This document shows, one piece after another, positions 8,576-18,434 of a stretch of 58,658 bases of DNA. Positions within the stretch are counted from its first letter, which is position 1; every line of letters begins with the position of its first letter. Where the stretch lies: contig NZ_PISE01000045.1 of the NCBI RefSeq assembly GCF_002835805.1, positions 1-58,658 of the forward strand. Direction: 5' to 3'. Source of the stretch: Niallia nealsonii. Its GTDB lineage: Bacteria > Bacillota > Bacilli > Bacillales > Cytobacillaceae. The translations under genes and the position numbers were made by a program. Below the pieces are notes generated by a model. The model did not search any database. It had not been told where the DNA came from and saw only the letters and a list, made by a program, of their open reading frames with translations.

Positions 8576-8790
8576 ATAGAAGAATTAAATCAAGCGATTG
8601 GAGAAAATCGATTAGCGCATGAAAAAAGTCGTTAAAGAAAAGAGAAAAGGTGCAGGAAACAAAGGAAGTTCGTGTCAGTACCGCGGATCCTGAATGTGCA
8701 TTTATATCTAGAGACAATAAACAGGAAATGTGTTGTTATCTCTATCATCGAACAACTGATATGAAGGTTAACATTATTACACCTGTCTAA
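8576..8790 (+). pseudogene. IS1182-family transposase fragment (middle part)
   Basis: Plus-strand codons read EELNQAIGENRLAHEK, then in a shifted frame QETKEVRVSTADPEC, then LYHRTTDMKVNIITPV and a stop at 8788. VST-DPE and HRT-DMK-NIIT-V are conserved blocks in the middle of IS1182-family transposases, just after the region covered by the fragment at 508-702. The orientation is the same. Both ends are missing and at least one frameshift is present, so it is dead. Together with the first fragment it brackets the peptide transport and peptidase genes. Confidence 0.72.
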
Positions 8791-8804
8791 ATAATTACAA
8801 TAAA

Positions 8805-8886
8805 AGAGTGTAGAAAAAGTCACTACTTTCTCTGCACTCTAAGAGGAAAGATAAAGTTCTTTTCCTCGGTTGTATTATTTTTTTAT
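8805..8886. terminator. Two adjacent hairpins before a T-run
   Basis: The first is a 16-bp imperfect stem at 8805-8840 (AGAGTG... CACTCT, loop CACT). The second is GAGGAAAG/CTTTTCCTC at 8843-8867, followed by TTATTTTTTT. They lie between the transposase fragment and the next minus-strand gene. They could end plus-strand transcripts or the short gene that follows. Confidence 0.45.
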
Positions 8887-8888
8887 CC

Positions 8889-9104
8889 TTATATTCGTCC
8901 TCGTTTTATATCTTCTTCTAGCTTATCTTCACTTGTCATTAGCTTCTGTCCTGGATTATTTAAATCTATGTCCGATGAAATGCCCATATATGGTCCTCGA
9001 AACATGTCGCCAGTAGCCAATATTTTTTTATCAGGAGCTTCAAAAAAAGGTTTAATGTCTGATGGTTGCTGCTCTAATAGGTATTCTTCTTCACTTTTGC
9101 TCAA
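8889..9104 (-). CDS. Conserved-looking acidic small protein, function unknown
   Basis: 71 aa, acidic and hydrophilic, with no signal peptide or membrane helix. The start appears to be TTG 9104 with GGCGGG eight bases upstream. The middle (KKILATGDMFRGPYMGISSD) is Gly- and Pro-containing and looks like a folded motif rather than random translation, but I do not recognise a family. It is a single gene on the minus strand between the IS-bounded block and the glycogen operon. It may mark the point where the normal chromosomal backbone resumes. Confidence 0.6.
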   Translation of the reverse strand: MSKSEEEYLLEQQPSDIKPFFEAPDKKILATGDMFRGPYMGISSDIDLNNPGQKLMTSEDKLEEDIKRGRI

Positions 9105-9419
9105 ATAATTTCCCGCCTTTCGAATGATATCTTTATTAGTTTTTCTAAAGGAGGAAAAAGTATGTTAAAAAATCAACAAAGTATTTTAATTGTTTAAACA
9201 TAAAAAATTTATAATATCATAAAATTAAAAAAACAAAAAGGAAATCGGTGCTAACGGATAGAATATTAGAAATAGTAAGATACTTATTGCAAAACCCCAG
9301 AGTAATCCGTTTTCATTTTAATTAGTGGGATTAGTTTTATTTGTAGAAATACAGGGAATTTAACTCTTGTACAACAATGTAAGAAAGTAGTTATCGGAAT
9401 AATTGAATTAGAAAGTAGG
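9105..9419 (+). promoter_or_regulatory. Leader region of the glycogen operon with an 11-codon ORF
   Basis: 315 bp without a full gene. A very strong AAAGGAGG at 9148-9155 is followed by ATG 9162 and only 11 codons (MLKNQQSILIV) before TAA 9195. The rest is AT-rich. AACGGAT (near 9254) and ATCCGTT (near 9305) could pair at a distance. No convincing promoter stands out; B. subtilis glg transcription is sporulation (sigma-E) dependent, and I see no clean sigma-E match here. Confidence 0.4.
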
Positions 9420-11360
9420 ATGCAAGTGGAAACAGTATATCCAACACAATTTCAGCTACATTTATTTCATGAAGGGAACCTATTTGAAAGCTATAAATTG
9501 CTAGGATCTCACGTTCATCGAAAAAAAGAAGAGGTTTACACAATATTCTGTGTGTGGGCGCCAAATGCACAAAGTATTGGGCTAGTGGGAGATTTTAATA
9601 ATTGGGAAGCAGATAAATATCCACTAGAACGTATTAACAATGAAGGAATATGGTTTATTAAAATTGATAAAGACTTAACTGGGGCATTGTATAAGTATCA
9701 GATTACATCTTCTGAAGGAAATACATTTTTGAAATCAGACCCATATGCATTTTATTCGGAAGTAAGGCCCAATACGGCATCAATTGTCTACTCTTTAGAT
9801 GGGTACAAGTGGAATGATGCAAGATGGAGACAAAAAAAGGCAAAAAAGAATAGTTTGAATGAGCCTCTTGCAATCTATGAAGTGCATCTTGGCTCGTGGA
9901 AATTGCATGAAGATGAAAGTCTTTATACTTACCGTGAATTGGCGGATGAACTGATTCCTTATTGCTTAGAGCAAGGATTTACTCATCTTGAAATATTGCC
10001 ATTAGTGGAACATCCGTTAGATATTTCATGGGGGTATCAAGGTACAGGCTACTATTCAGCCACTAGTCGCTTTGGTGAACCAAAAGATCTTATGTATTTT
10101 ATTGATCAGTGCCATCAAAATGGACTGGGAGTAATTCTTGATTGGGTACCAGGACATTTTTGCAAAGATGCTCATGGCTTGTATCAATTTGATGGTTCTA
10201 GCCAATTCGATTATGCTAACGCAAAGGATAGAGAAAACTTGGTTTGGGGAACTGCCAATTTTGACTTAGGTAAAATGGAAGTTCATAGTTTCTTAATTTC
10301 CAATGCTCTTTTTTGGATGGAATATTTTCACGTAGATGGTTTTAGAGTGGATGCAGTATCTAATATTATCTATTGGCCAAATTCCAATGAAAATAGTATG
10401 AATCCATATGGAATAGAATTTTTGCAAAAACTAAATAAAATGGTTGCTCAATATGATCCAACTATATTGATGTTTGCAGAAGATTCTACTGATTGGCCAC
10501 AAGTTACAGCACCTGTACATTATGGTGGAATTGGCTTTCACTATAAATGGAATATGGGCTGGATGAATGATTTTCTTAAATATATGGAAACAGAGTCCCA
10601 ATATAGAAAAGATATGCATGATAAAGTGTCATTTTCTTTGCACTATGCATTCTCTGAAAACTTTGTATTGCCGCTTTCCCATGATGAGGTTGTTCATGGA
10701 AAAAAATCGCTCCTTAATAAAATGCCAGGGGACTATTGGCAGAAATTCGCCCAATTTAGACTTTTAATCGGTTTTATGATGGCACATCCTGGCAAAAAGC
10801 TGCTGTTTATGGGAGCGGAATTTGCCCAATTCTCAGAGTGGAAAGACAAAGAGCAGCTCGATTGGCTTCTTTATGATTATGACATGCATAAAAAAGCTAA
10901 TGATTTTATTAAAGCGATATTAAAAATATATAAACGCTCAAAACCTCTTTATGAATTGGATCATGTTTATGAAGGGTTTGAATGGATAGATGTAAATAAT
11001 AGAGACCAATCTATTTTCTCTTTTATCCGTAAAGGAAAAAAACCAGAAGATTTTCTTATTGTGATATGCAACTTTACGTATCACACTTACGAGGATTATT
11101 TAATTGGTGTACCAAATGATGGCAGTTATCGAGAAATATTAAATAGCGATGCTGAGGAATTTGGAGGAGCTAATTATATAAATAAAAAAGTAATAAAAGC
11201 CCAAGAAGGTTCATTCCATGGAAGACCATTTTCCGTTCAATTAACGATACCAGCTTTTAGTATCACTATTTTAAGGCCAGTACAACATCGGAAGGAGAGA
11301 AAAGGAAATGGGAAAGAAGAGATGCGTGGCAATGCTATTGGCAGGAGGCAAGGGGAGTAG
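9420..11360 (+). CDS. glgB: 1,4-alpha-glucan branching enzyme
   Basis: Makes alpha-1,6 branch points in glycogen. An N-terminal CBM48 domain (about residues 30-120, [19 protein letters not shown]) precedes a GH13 barrel. The catalytic nucleophile is Asp311 in GFRVDAVSN, the acid/base Glu354 in FAEDST, and transition-state residues 421-423 are in LSHDEVVHG. Length (646 aa) is slightly over the usual 625-640 because of a basic tail (about 25 residues) that runs into glgC: the two genes overlap by 53 bp. First gene of the glycogen operon. Confidence 0.97.
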   Translation: MQVETVYPTQFQLHLFHEGNLFESYKLLGSHVHRKKEEVYTIFCVWAPNAQSIGLVGDFNNWEADKYPLERINNEGIWFIKIDKDLTGALYKYQITSSEGNTFLKSDPYAFYSEVRPNTASIVYSLDGYKWNDARWRQKKAKKNSLNEPLAIYEVHLGSWKLHEDESLYTYRELADELIPYCLEQGFTHLEILPLVEHPLDISWGYQGTGYYSATSRFGEPKDLMYFIDQCHQNGLGVILDWVPGHFCKDAHGLYQFDGSSQFDYANAKDRENLVWGTANFDLGKMEVHSFLISNALFWMEYFHVDGFRVDAVSNIIYWPNSNENSMNPYGIEFLQKLNKMVAQYDPTILMFAEDSTDWPQVTAPVHYGGIGFHYKWNMGWMNDFLKYMETESQYRKDMHDKVSFSLHYAFSENFVLPLSHDEVVHGKKSLLNKMPGDYWQKFAQFRLLIGFMMAHPGKKLLFMGAEFAQFSEWKDKEQLDWLLYDYDMHKKANDFIKAILKIYKRSKPLYELDHVYEGFEWIDVNNRDQSIFSFIRKGKKPEDFLIVICNFTYHTYEDYLIGVPNDGSYREILNSDAEEFGGANYINKKVIKAQEGSFHGRPFSVQLTIPAFSITILRPVQHRKERKGNGKEEMRGNAIGRRQGE

Positions 11361-12453
11361 ATTATACTCTTTAACCAAAAGTTTAGCTAAACCAGCTATT
11401 CCTTTTGGAGGAAAATACCGAATTATTGATTTCACTCTTAGCAACTGCACTAACTCTGGAATTGAAACAGTTGGTGTATTAACTCAATATCAACCACTTG
11501 TTTTAAATTCATATATTGGGATAGGAAGCGCTTGGGATCTTGATCGTGTAAATGGCGGGGTAACAGTGCTGCCGCCATATAGTGAATCATCGGAAGTAAA
11601 ATGGTATAAAGGAACTGCAAGTGCTATTTATCAAAATATAAACTATTTATCTCAATATGATCCTGAATATGTGTTAATCCTTTCAGGCGATCATATTTAC
11701 AAGATGAATTATGAGTCAATGCTAGAGTATCATATTGATAAGAAAGCAGACGCATCTATTTCAGTAATTGAAGTTCCATGGAATGAAGCAAGTAGATTTG
11801 GCATTATGAATACGAATAAAAATATGGATATTGTTGAATTTGAGGAAAAGCCAACAGATCCGAAAAATAATTTAGCATCAATGGGCATCTATATTTTTAA
11901 ATGGAAAGTGCTAAAAAAATTATTGGAAGAAGATAATGTGAATAAAACTTCGTCTCATGATTTTGGCAAAGACATTATTCCGCTATTAATTGAACAAAAT
12001 AAAAAGGTAGTGGCCTATCCCTTTAAAGGATATTGGAAAGATGTCGGTACTGTGCAAAGTTTATGGGAAGCAAATATGGATTTATTGGATGACAAAAGTG
12101 AATTAAACATTTCGGATTATGACTGGAGAATTTATACGGTAAATCCTAATCAGCCGCCACAATACATTTCAGACCAAGCAATAGTAAAAGAGTCAATGAT
12201 CAATGAAGGCTGTATTATTAGCGGAAATATTGAAAAATCAATAGTGTTCCAAGGTGTAAATGTTGGAACTGGGACTGTAATACGTAGTTCTGTGATTATG
12301 CCAGATGCTAAGATTGGTGAAAATGCTTATATTGAAAAGGCAATAGTCCCTTCTAACATCCGTATACCAGATGGAATGGTCATTAAACCAAATAATAAAA
12401 CCGATGAAGTAGTTTTAGTCACAGAAGAGATGGTTAATGAATTAATTTCCTAA
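11308..12453 (+). CDS. glgC: Glucose-1-phosphate adenylyltransferase, catalytic subunit
   Basis: Makes ADP-glucose from glucose-1-phosphate and ATP, the committed step of glycogen synthesis. The N-terminal nucleotidyltransferase motif is [14 protein letters not shown] (residues 10-23), followed by [27 protein letters not shown] holds the metal-binding Asp. FEEKP and the C-terminal left-handed beta-helix repeats complete a full 381-aa protein. ATG 11308 follows GAAGGAGAG. It starts inside glgB (53-bp overlap) and is paired with glgD 20 bp downstream, the Bacillus arrangement of a GlgC-GlgD hetero-oligomer. Confidence 0.97.
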   Translation: MGKKRCVAMLLAGGKGSRLYSLTKSLAKPAIPFGGKYRIIDFTLSNCTNSGIETVGVLTQYQPLVLNSYIGIGSAWDLDRVNGGVTVLPPYSESSEVKWYKGTASAIYQNINYLSQYDPEYVLILSGDHIYKMNYESMLEYHIDKKADASISVIEVPWNEASRFGIMNTNKNMDIVEFEEKPTDPKNNLASMGIYIFKWKVLKKLLEEDNVNKTSSHDFGKDIIPLLIEQNKKVVAYPFKGYWKDVGTVQSLWEANMDLLDDKSELNISDYDWRIYTVNPNQPPQYISDQAIVKESMINEGCIISGNIEKSIVFQGVNVGTGTVIRSSVIMPDAKIGENAYIEKAIVPSNIRIPDGMVIKPNNKTDEVVLVTEEMVNELIS

Positions 12454-12473
12454 CAAACTAGAAGGAGGATACC

Positions 12474-13505
12474 ATGATGATGAAATCAATGCTTGGAGTT
12501 ATTGACGCAACTACGTATAAGGATGATTTAGAAGAATTAATTGCACACCGTCCACTGGCGGGATTACCCATAGCAGGAAGATATCGCCTAATTGATTTTG
12601 TATTATCTAATATGGTCAATTCAGGAATAGGAAGTGTAGCGATTTTTCCTAAATATCAATATCGGTCATTAATGGACCATTTAGGTTCAGGGAAAAATTG
12701 GGATTTAGATCGAAAAAGAGACGGTTTATTCTTCTTTCCGGCTTCTATAACAGATGGAACAAGTGAGGGCATTGGTTCATTTAATCAGTTTGCAGCAAAT
12801 ATCGATTATTTTTTAAGAAGCAAACAAGAATATGCTTTAGTGGCAAATTGTTATACCGTATTCAATATGGATTTTAATCCTGTTTTGGAGCGACACCTTC
12901 AGTCTGGCTGTGATATTACGGAGATAAGAAGTGGCGGAGAATCATTAGAAATATATTTGGTGAAAAAATCATTATTGGTTGATTTGATTCAAACACGTGA
13001 TATAACTGGCTATACATGTATGAAAGATATTAGATTAGATATCCATCATAATTATAAAATATGTGATTACGAATATACCGGCTATGCCGAAAAAATAGAT
13101 TCTATTTCCACTTATTTTCGTGTAAGCAAGGAGATACTAAAAATGAATATCTGGAGTCAGCTATTCTTAAAGGATCGTCCTGTTTTGACAAAAGTAAAGG
13201 ATGAACCACCTACTCATTACACAAATACAAGTGAAGTGAAAAATTCCATGATAGCAAATGGAAGTGTCATTGAAGGAAAAGTAGAAAATAGCATTATTGC
13301 GAGAGCAGTGAAAATTGGCAAAGGCTCTACAATAAAAAATTGCATTATTATGCAAAAATGTACAATTGGCGACAATTGTGAGTTAGATTCGGTGATTTTA
13401 GATAAAGATGTGATGGTGGAGAGTGGAACTAGAATGAACGGTAATCTTAATTCTCCATTTGTTGTTAAAAAAGGAACTGTGCAGGGAGCGCTGATGAATT
13501 CGTGA
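12474..13505 (+). CDS. glgD: ADP-glucose pyrophosphorylase regulatory subunit
   Basis: Paralogue of GlgC that forms a hetero-oligomer with it. The fold is the same (AGRYRLIDFVLSNMVNSGIG and a C-terminal beta-helix), but the N-terminal GG-KG-R nucleotide loop is absent and the segment matching GlgC's SGDH is VANCYTVFNMD. This agrees with a non-catalytic role. Three ATGs in a row follow AAGGAGG with good spacing. It ends in a GTGA overlap with glgA. Length 343 aa is normal for GlgD. Confidence 0.95.
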   Translation: MMMKSMLGVIDATTYKDDLEELIAHRPLAGLPIAGRYRLIDFVLSNMVNSGIGSVAIFPKYQYRSLMDHLGSGKNWDLDRKRDGLFFFPASITDGTSEGIGSFNQFAANIDYFLRSKQEYALVANCYTVFNMDFNPVLERHLQSGCDITEIRSGGESLEIYLVKKSLLVDLIQTRDITGYTCMKDIRLDIHHNYKICDYEYTGYAEKIDSISTYFRVSKEILKMNIWSQLFLKDRPVLTKVKDEPPTHYTNTSEVKNSMIANGSVIEGKVENSIIARAVKIGKGSTIKNCIIMQKCTIGDNCELDSVILDKDVMVESGTRMNGNLNSPFVVKKGTVQGALMNS

Positions 13506-14959
13506 AAATATTATTTGCTGTATCGGAATGTGTACCTTTTATAAAATCTGGGGGACTAGCAGATGTTGCTGGTTCCCTTCCTAAAGAATTAAAAAAGCAA
13601 GGAACAGAAGTTTCTGTGATTATGCCTAAATATAAAGATATCCCAGAAATATTCCTAGGGAAATTAAAAAAGAAGCTTGATTTTACGGTTCAAATTGGTT
13701 GGAGAAAACAATATTGTGGCATTGAAGTATTAAAAATGGATGGAATTACTTTTTATTTTGTGGATAATGAGTACTATTTTAATCGTTCAGGTTTATATGG
13801 TTATATAGATGATGGAGAGCGGTTTTCCTTCTTTAATCGTGCCGTGTTGGAAAGTTTAGCGCATCTTAATGAATATCCAGATATTATTCATTGTCATGAT
13901 TGGCATACAGCGATGATTCCATTATTGCTAAAAGCTGATTATCAGTGGAAACAAGAATATAGTTCTATTAAAACGGTGTTTACAATACATAATCTACAGT
14001 TTCAAGGCATTATGCCAAAAGGAGTAATTGGCGATTTATTGTCATTAGACTATGACTATTTAACCGTGCAAAATATGGAGTTTGACGACAATATAAATTT
14101 TATGAAATCTGCCATTATGTCTAGTGATAAGATTACAACGGTCAGCCCGACATATAAAAATGAAATTCAAACAGAATATTATGGAGAAAAGCTTAATAAC
14201 TTATTAGTAAGTAGGAATGAAGATTTATATGGAATCATCAATGGCATAGATGAATTAACCTATAATCCAAAAACAGATGATGAAATTATACAGAAATATT
14301 CCTATACTACAATAGAAAAAAAGTATAAGAACAAACAAGTTATTCAAAAAAAATTCGCATTAAAGGAAGATAAATCTATTCCTATCATTTGCATGATTAC
14401 TAGACTGACAAAGCAAAAGGGATTAGAGTTGGTAAGGCATGTATTTCATGACTTGATGAAAGAAGATGTCCAGTTTATTGTTCTTGGAACAGGTGATCCT
14501 GAATTCGAACAATTTTTCCGTGATATGGAGCATCAATATCCAGAAAAATGCAGAGCATATATTGGATTTGACGAAAAGTTAGCACATCAGTTATACGCTG
14601 GTACAGATTTATTTTTGATGCCATCTAAATTTGAGCCATGTGGATTAGGTCAATTAATCGCTTTGAAATATGGAAACATACCAGTTGTTAGAGAAACTGG
14701 AGGACTAAACGATACTGTTTTTTCCTATGATGACAGAACAGGGTTAGGAAATGGATTTAGCTTTACCAATTTTAATGCACATGACATGTTGTATACCATT
14801 CGCAGAGCTTTATATTTTTATTCAAAAGAGAAAGATATTTGGCAGCATATTGTTAAAAGCGCAATGATTATGGACAATAGTTGGGCCCAGTCTGCTTTTA
14901 AATATAATCAGTTGTACGCAGAGTTAATCTCAAGGAGTGAAACGCATGTTTACGAATAA
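13502..14959 (+). CDS. glgA: Glycogen synthase (ADP-glucose)
   Basis: GT5 glycosyltransferase extending alpha-1,4-glucan chains from ADP-glucose. The N-terminal ADP-glucose motif KSGGLADVAGSLP is at residues 15-27, with the conserved CHDWHT further on. The C-terminal Rossmann domain carries the catalytic segment FEPCGLGQLIALKYG and RETGGLNDTV. 485 aa, full length. It starts with GTG at 13502 overlapping the glgD stop. Its 3' end holds the ribosome site for glgP. Confidence 0.97.
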   Translation: MKILFAVSECVPFIKSGGLADVAGSLPKELKKQGTEVSVIMPKYKDIPEIFLGKLKKKLDFTVQIGWRKQYCGIEVLKMDGITFYFVDNEYYFNRSGLYGYIDDGERFSFFNRAVLESLAHLNEYPDIIHCHDWHTAMIPLLLKADYQWKQEYSSIKTVFTIHNLQFQGIMPKGVIGDLLSLDYDYLTVQNMEFDDNINFMKSAIMSSDKITTVSPTYKNEIQTEYYGEKLNNLLVSRNEDLYGIINGIDELTYNPKTDDEIIQKYSYTTIEKKYKNKQVIQKKFALKEDKSIPIICMITRLTKQKGLELVRHVFHDLMKEDVQFIVLGTGDPEFEQFFRDMEHQYPEKCRAYIGFDEKLAHQLYAGTDLFLMPSKFEPCGLGQLIALKYGNIPVVRETGGLNDTVFSYDDRTGLGNGFSFTNFNAHDMLYTIRRALYFYSKEKDIWQHIVKSAMIMDNSWAQSAFKYNQLYAELISRSETHVYE

Positions 14960-17348
14960 AGAAGCTTTTAAAACATATTTTCTGCAAAAGCTTGAGATGA
15001 CATATGGAAAAACATTTGAAGATAGCACGAGCAGTGATCATTTTCAAATATTAGGACATATGATTAGAGAATATGTTAGTACAAATTGGATTAATACGAA
15101 TGAGGCATATCGCAGGAATCAAGGAAAGCAAGTTTATTATTTATCCATTGAGTTTTTATTGGGAAGACTGCTCTATCATAATCTAATTAATCTAGGGATA
15201 GAAAAAGTTGTAACAGAAGGATTAAATGAATTAGGCATAAATTTGCGGGATATAGAGGAGATTGAACATGATGCAGGACTAGGAAATGGCGGATTAGGAA
15301 GGCTTGCAGCTTGTTTCTTGGATTCTCTAGCTACATTAAATCTTCCGGGACATGGGTTTGGAATTCGCTATAAACATGGCTTATTTGAACAGCGAATTGT
15401 AGATGGCTACCAGATTGAACTTCCAGAGCAATGGCTGAAACATGGTCAAGTATGGGAAGTAAGAAAAGAAGATTTGGCTGTTGATATTCAATTTTGGGGC
15501 AATATAGATATGTATGAGAAAGATGGAAAGTTACAGTTTCGGCATTTAAATGCCGAAACTGTAACAGCCGTTCCTCATGATGTGCCTGTTATTGGATATG
15601 ATACAACTACGGTTAATACACTAAGATTATGGAATGCTGAACCAGCTTCGCTTTTAGCAAAAGACGTGAATGATATTATGCGATATAAAAGAGAAACAGA
15701 AAAGATATCTGAATTTTTATATCCAGATGATGCAAATGACGAAGGCAAAATACTTCGGTTAAAACAACAATATTTTCTTGTATCTTCCAGTTTGCAATCA
15801 ATTATAAAAAATTACAAACAACAGTATAAAGATATAAGGAATTTTCACCAACATATAAGCATTCATATAAACGATACCCACCCAGTTTTAGCTATCCCAG
15901 AATTAATGAGAATTTTATTAGATAACGAAGAACTTTCTTGGGAAGAGGCATGGGAAATTACCAAAAATACGATTTCCTATACCAACCACACTACCTTGTC
16001 AGAAGCATTAGAAAAGTGGCCAATTTATCTTTTTCAGCCATTATTACCTCGCATCTATATGATTATTCAGGAAATAAATGAACGATTTTGCAATGAACTG
16101 TGGGATAAACATCCAGGGGATTTCCATAAAATAGAGAATATGGCCATCATAGCTCATGGAATGGTTAAGATGGCACACTTAGCATTAGTTGGAAGTTATA
16201 GTGTCAACGGAGTAGCAGAAATTCATACAGAAATATTGAAAAAAAGAGAAATGAGTGATTTTTATCAGGTTTTCCCTGAAAAATTTAATAATAAAACAAA
16301 TGGGATAACACATAGACGATGGTTAATTAAAGCAAATCCTAAATTAACTCAATTGGTAACCGATACAATCGGCAGTGAATGGATATATCAACCCGACCAA
16401 TTGAATAAATTGCTTCTTTTTCAACAAGACAATGGGTTTTTACAGCAGCTTGCATCCATTAAACAAGAAAATAAAATCCATCTTGCTGAAATTATAAAAG
16501 AAAGTAATGGGATTACGGTTGATCCAACGTCTATTTTTGATGTCCAAGTAAAACGCTTGCATGCATATAAACGACAGCTTTTAAATGTTCTGCATATTAT
16601 GCATTTATATAATAGATTAAAAGAAAATCCTACTCTTGATATCACACCAAGAACGTTTATTTTTGGAGCAAAAGCTTCACCAGGGTATTATTATGCGAAA
16701 AAAATTATTAAGTTAATAAATGCAGTTGCAGATAAAGTGAACAATGATAAAACGATTCAAGATAAGATAAAAGTTGTATTTCTTGAGAATTATCGTGTTT
16801 CCTTAGCAGAGCATATTTTTCCAGCAGCTGATGTCAGTGAACAAATCTCTACAGCCTCTAAAGAAGCATCTGGAACAGGTAATATGAAGTTTATGATGAA
16901 CGGTGCGTTAACTGTAGGCACGTTGGATGGAGCTAATATTGAAATGAGAGATTTGGTTGGAGATGACAATATTTTTATCTTTGGGATGAATGCAGATGAA
17001 GTTTTAGATCTTTATCAACATGGTGGATATAGGTCTACAGAATATTATCATCATGATAAGCGTATAAAAGAAGTTGTAGATCAATTAAAAAATGGGTTTT
17101 TCCATGATACAAATAATGAGTTTGATCCTATATTTGATTCATTACTTATTGAAAACGATCAATATTTTGTATTAAAAGACTTCCACTCCTATGAGAATAT
17201 TCATCAAGTGGTTGACCAAACTTATAAAAATCAACAGAAATGGCTGCAAATGTGTACCGTTAATATTGCAAAATCTGGACATTTTTCTAGTGATCGAACC
17301 ATTAAAGAATATGCAGATGAAATTTGGAAAATAAAGTCTAATTTCTGA
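14946..17348 (+). CDS. glgP: Glycogen phosphorylase
   Basis: Releases glucose-1-phosphate from glycogen ends; PLP-dependent GT35 enzyme. The PLP lysine is about residue 648 in EASGTGNMKF; NGITHRRW and AGLGNGGLGRLAACF are other hallmarks. About 800 aa, full length. A GTG at 14937 overlapping the glgA end is in frame but sits on the Shine-Dalgarno. ATG 14946, eight bases after AAGGAG, is the better start. It closes the glg operon, so synthesis and breakdown enzymes are co-expressed, as in B. subtilis. Confidence 0.97.
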   Translation: MFTNKEAFKTYFLQKLEMTYGKTFEDSTSSDHFQILGHMIREYVSTNWINTNEAYRRNQGKQVYYLSIEFLLGRLLYHNLINLGIEKVVTEGLNELGINLRDIEEIEHDAGLGNGGLGRLAACFLDSLATLNLPGHGFGIRYKHGLFEQRIVDGYQIELPEQWLKHGQVWEVRKEDLAVDIQFWGNIDMYEKDGKLQFRHLNAETVTAVPHDVPVIGYDTTTVNTLRLWNAEPASLLAKDVNDIMRYKRETEKISEFLYPDDANDEGKILRLKQQYFLVSSSLQSIIKNYKQQYKDIRNFHQHISIHINDTHPVLAIPELMRILLDNEELSWEEAWEITKNTISYTNHTTLSEALEKWPIYLFQPLLPRIYMIIQEINERFCNELWDKHPGDFHKIENMAIIAHGMVKMAHLALVGSYSVNGVAEIHTEILKKREMSDFYQVFPEKFNNKTNGITHRRWLIKANPKLTQLVTDTIGSEWIYQPDQLNKLLLFQQDNGFLQQLASIKQENKIHLAEIIKESNGITVDPTSIFDVQVKRLHAYKRQLLNVLHIMHLYNRLKENPTLDITPRTFIFGAKASPGYYYAKKIIKLINAVADKVNNDKTIQDKIKVVFLENYRVSLAEHIFPAADVSEQISTASKEASGTGNMKFMMNGALTVGTLDGANIEMRDLVGDDNIFIFGMNADEVLDLYQHGGYRSTEYYHHDKRIKEVVDQLKNGFFHDTNNEFDPIFDSLLIENDQYFVLKDFHSYENIHQVVDQTYKNQQKWLQMCTVNIAKSGHFSSDRTIKEYADEIWKIKSNF

Positions 17349-17353
17349 AATAA

Positions 17354-17392
17354 CCCCAAAACCTAGTATGCGCCTTTACTAGGTTTTGGGAA
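17354..17392 (+). terminator. Terminator of the glg operon
   Basis: CCCAAAACCTAGTA and TACTAGGTTTTGGG form a perfect 14-bp stem with an 8-nt loop, 6 bp after glgP. The following bases (AATTT) are only a weak T-run, so it may also act mainly as an mRNA 3'-end stabiliser. Confidence 0.7.
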
Positions 17393-17457
17393 TTTAGCTG
17401 ATAGTATAAGCTGTTTTTCCCTTATAATCATAAGTAATAGTGAGAGGATTTAAAGGG

Positions 17458-17489
17458 AAAGGAGCTTGTTTACGCTCCTTTATTTTTCA
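17458..17489 (-). terminator. Terminator of yteA
   Basis: AAAGGAGC-(8)-GCTCCTTT lies immediately beyond the yteA stop on the minus strand. It forms a convergent pair with the glg terminator. The T-run is stronger on the plus strand than on the minus strand. Confidence 0.55.
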
Positions 17490-18220
17490 TCATCAACATA
17501 ACCATCTGTCTTATGGTATGGTACATCGCCAAATGGTGCTTCAATATCTTCATCATCAAGTGTTTGTTCGTACTGTTCATGCTGTTTGCTTGGATAAACA
17601 GTTTGGTTTTTTCCTTCGATATCTGTAGCTACAAAGGATTCATAGTCTTCAGTAAAACCTTCGTCATCTCCATCACGGTCATAAAGGCTTCCATAATCTT
17701 CAAAATCTCCTCTTAAGTCAGAAGGGGTTTCGGATGTACCATATCTAGCCACTTCTTGAAAGCTATCGTCGTAATCCCTTACTCCGTCTGTATCATAATG
17801 GCGATAAACATTGCCATGTGCTGGCTCTAATATTTCTTCTTCTACAGGTCGATCTTGTGCAACAGATTGTTCCGGACTGTACTTTTTAAGCGTTAAAGCA
17901 GTGGGAACAGCCTCTAAACGCTCATAAGGTATATCTTGTCCTGAAACGCGGCAAACCCCATATGTTCCTTCTTCTATTGCCTGAAGAGCATCGTTAATTT
18001 TATTTAATTCGGATTGATCATGCTCTTCTAATGCATAATCTTTTTCCCGTTCATAAAGTTCTGTCGCCATATCCGCAGGATGATTATCATAACTCGAAAG
18101 TTCTCCTACTGATTCTCTTTGGTTATCATCATCTACGTAACGAGATTGTCTATTGGAAATTTCAGCTTTTCTATCTTCTAATTCTTTTTTGAGCGTATTT
18201 ATTTGTTCTTGTGTTAACAA
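17480..18220 (-). CDS. yteA: YteA-family DksA/TraR-like sporulation-associated protein
   Basis: About 246 aa. The N-terminal part is an alpha-helical DksA/TraR-like coiled coil, followed by GELSSYDNHPADMATELYER and the finger region GTYGVCRVSGQDIPYERLEA, all hallmarks of the YteA family. The usual four-Cys finger is reduced to one Cys (in GVCRVSG), so zinc binding is unlikely. The rest is a long acidic tail ending FGDVPYHK. A GTG at 18229 overlaps the AAGGA site; TTG 18220, giving MLTQEQINTL, matches the B. subtilis start and is chosen. Family members are linked to sporulation and exact function is unknown. Confidence 0.9.
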   Translation of the reverse strand: MLTQEQINTLKKELEDRKAEISNRQSRYVDDDNQRESVGELSSYDNHPADMATELYEREKDYALEEHDQSELNKINDALQAIEEGTYGVCRVSGQDIPYERLEAVPTALTLKKYSPEQSVAQDRPVEEEILEPAHGNVYRHYDTDGVRDYDDSFQEVARYGTSETPSDLRGDFEDYGSLYDRDGDDEGFTEDYESFVATDIEGKNQTVYPSKQHEQYEQTLDDEDIEAPFGDVPYHKTDGYVDDEK

Positions 18221-18434
18221 AAGTATCACATCCTTATCTAAAACTTAAATAGTAATTGTAGTATAAGCGATTATGGAAAAAATAAACCAAGCATCACTTT
18301 TTACTTAACTTTCCCCATATAGTTATGGATAAAACATAGATAAATGATGTCTTTTCTCTCTAACTACATGTTTTTTCATTAGAGAGAAGGCAGTCGGAAA
18401 GCAGCATCTTTAAAGTAGAAGGGTTTTATCTGGA

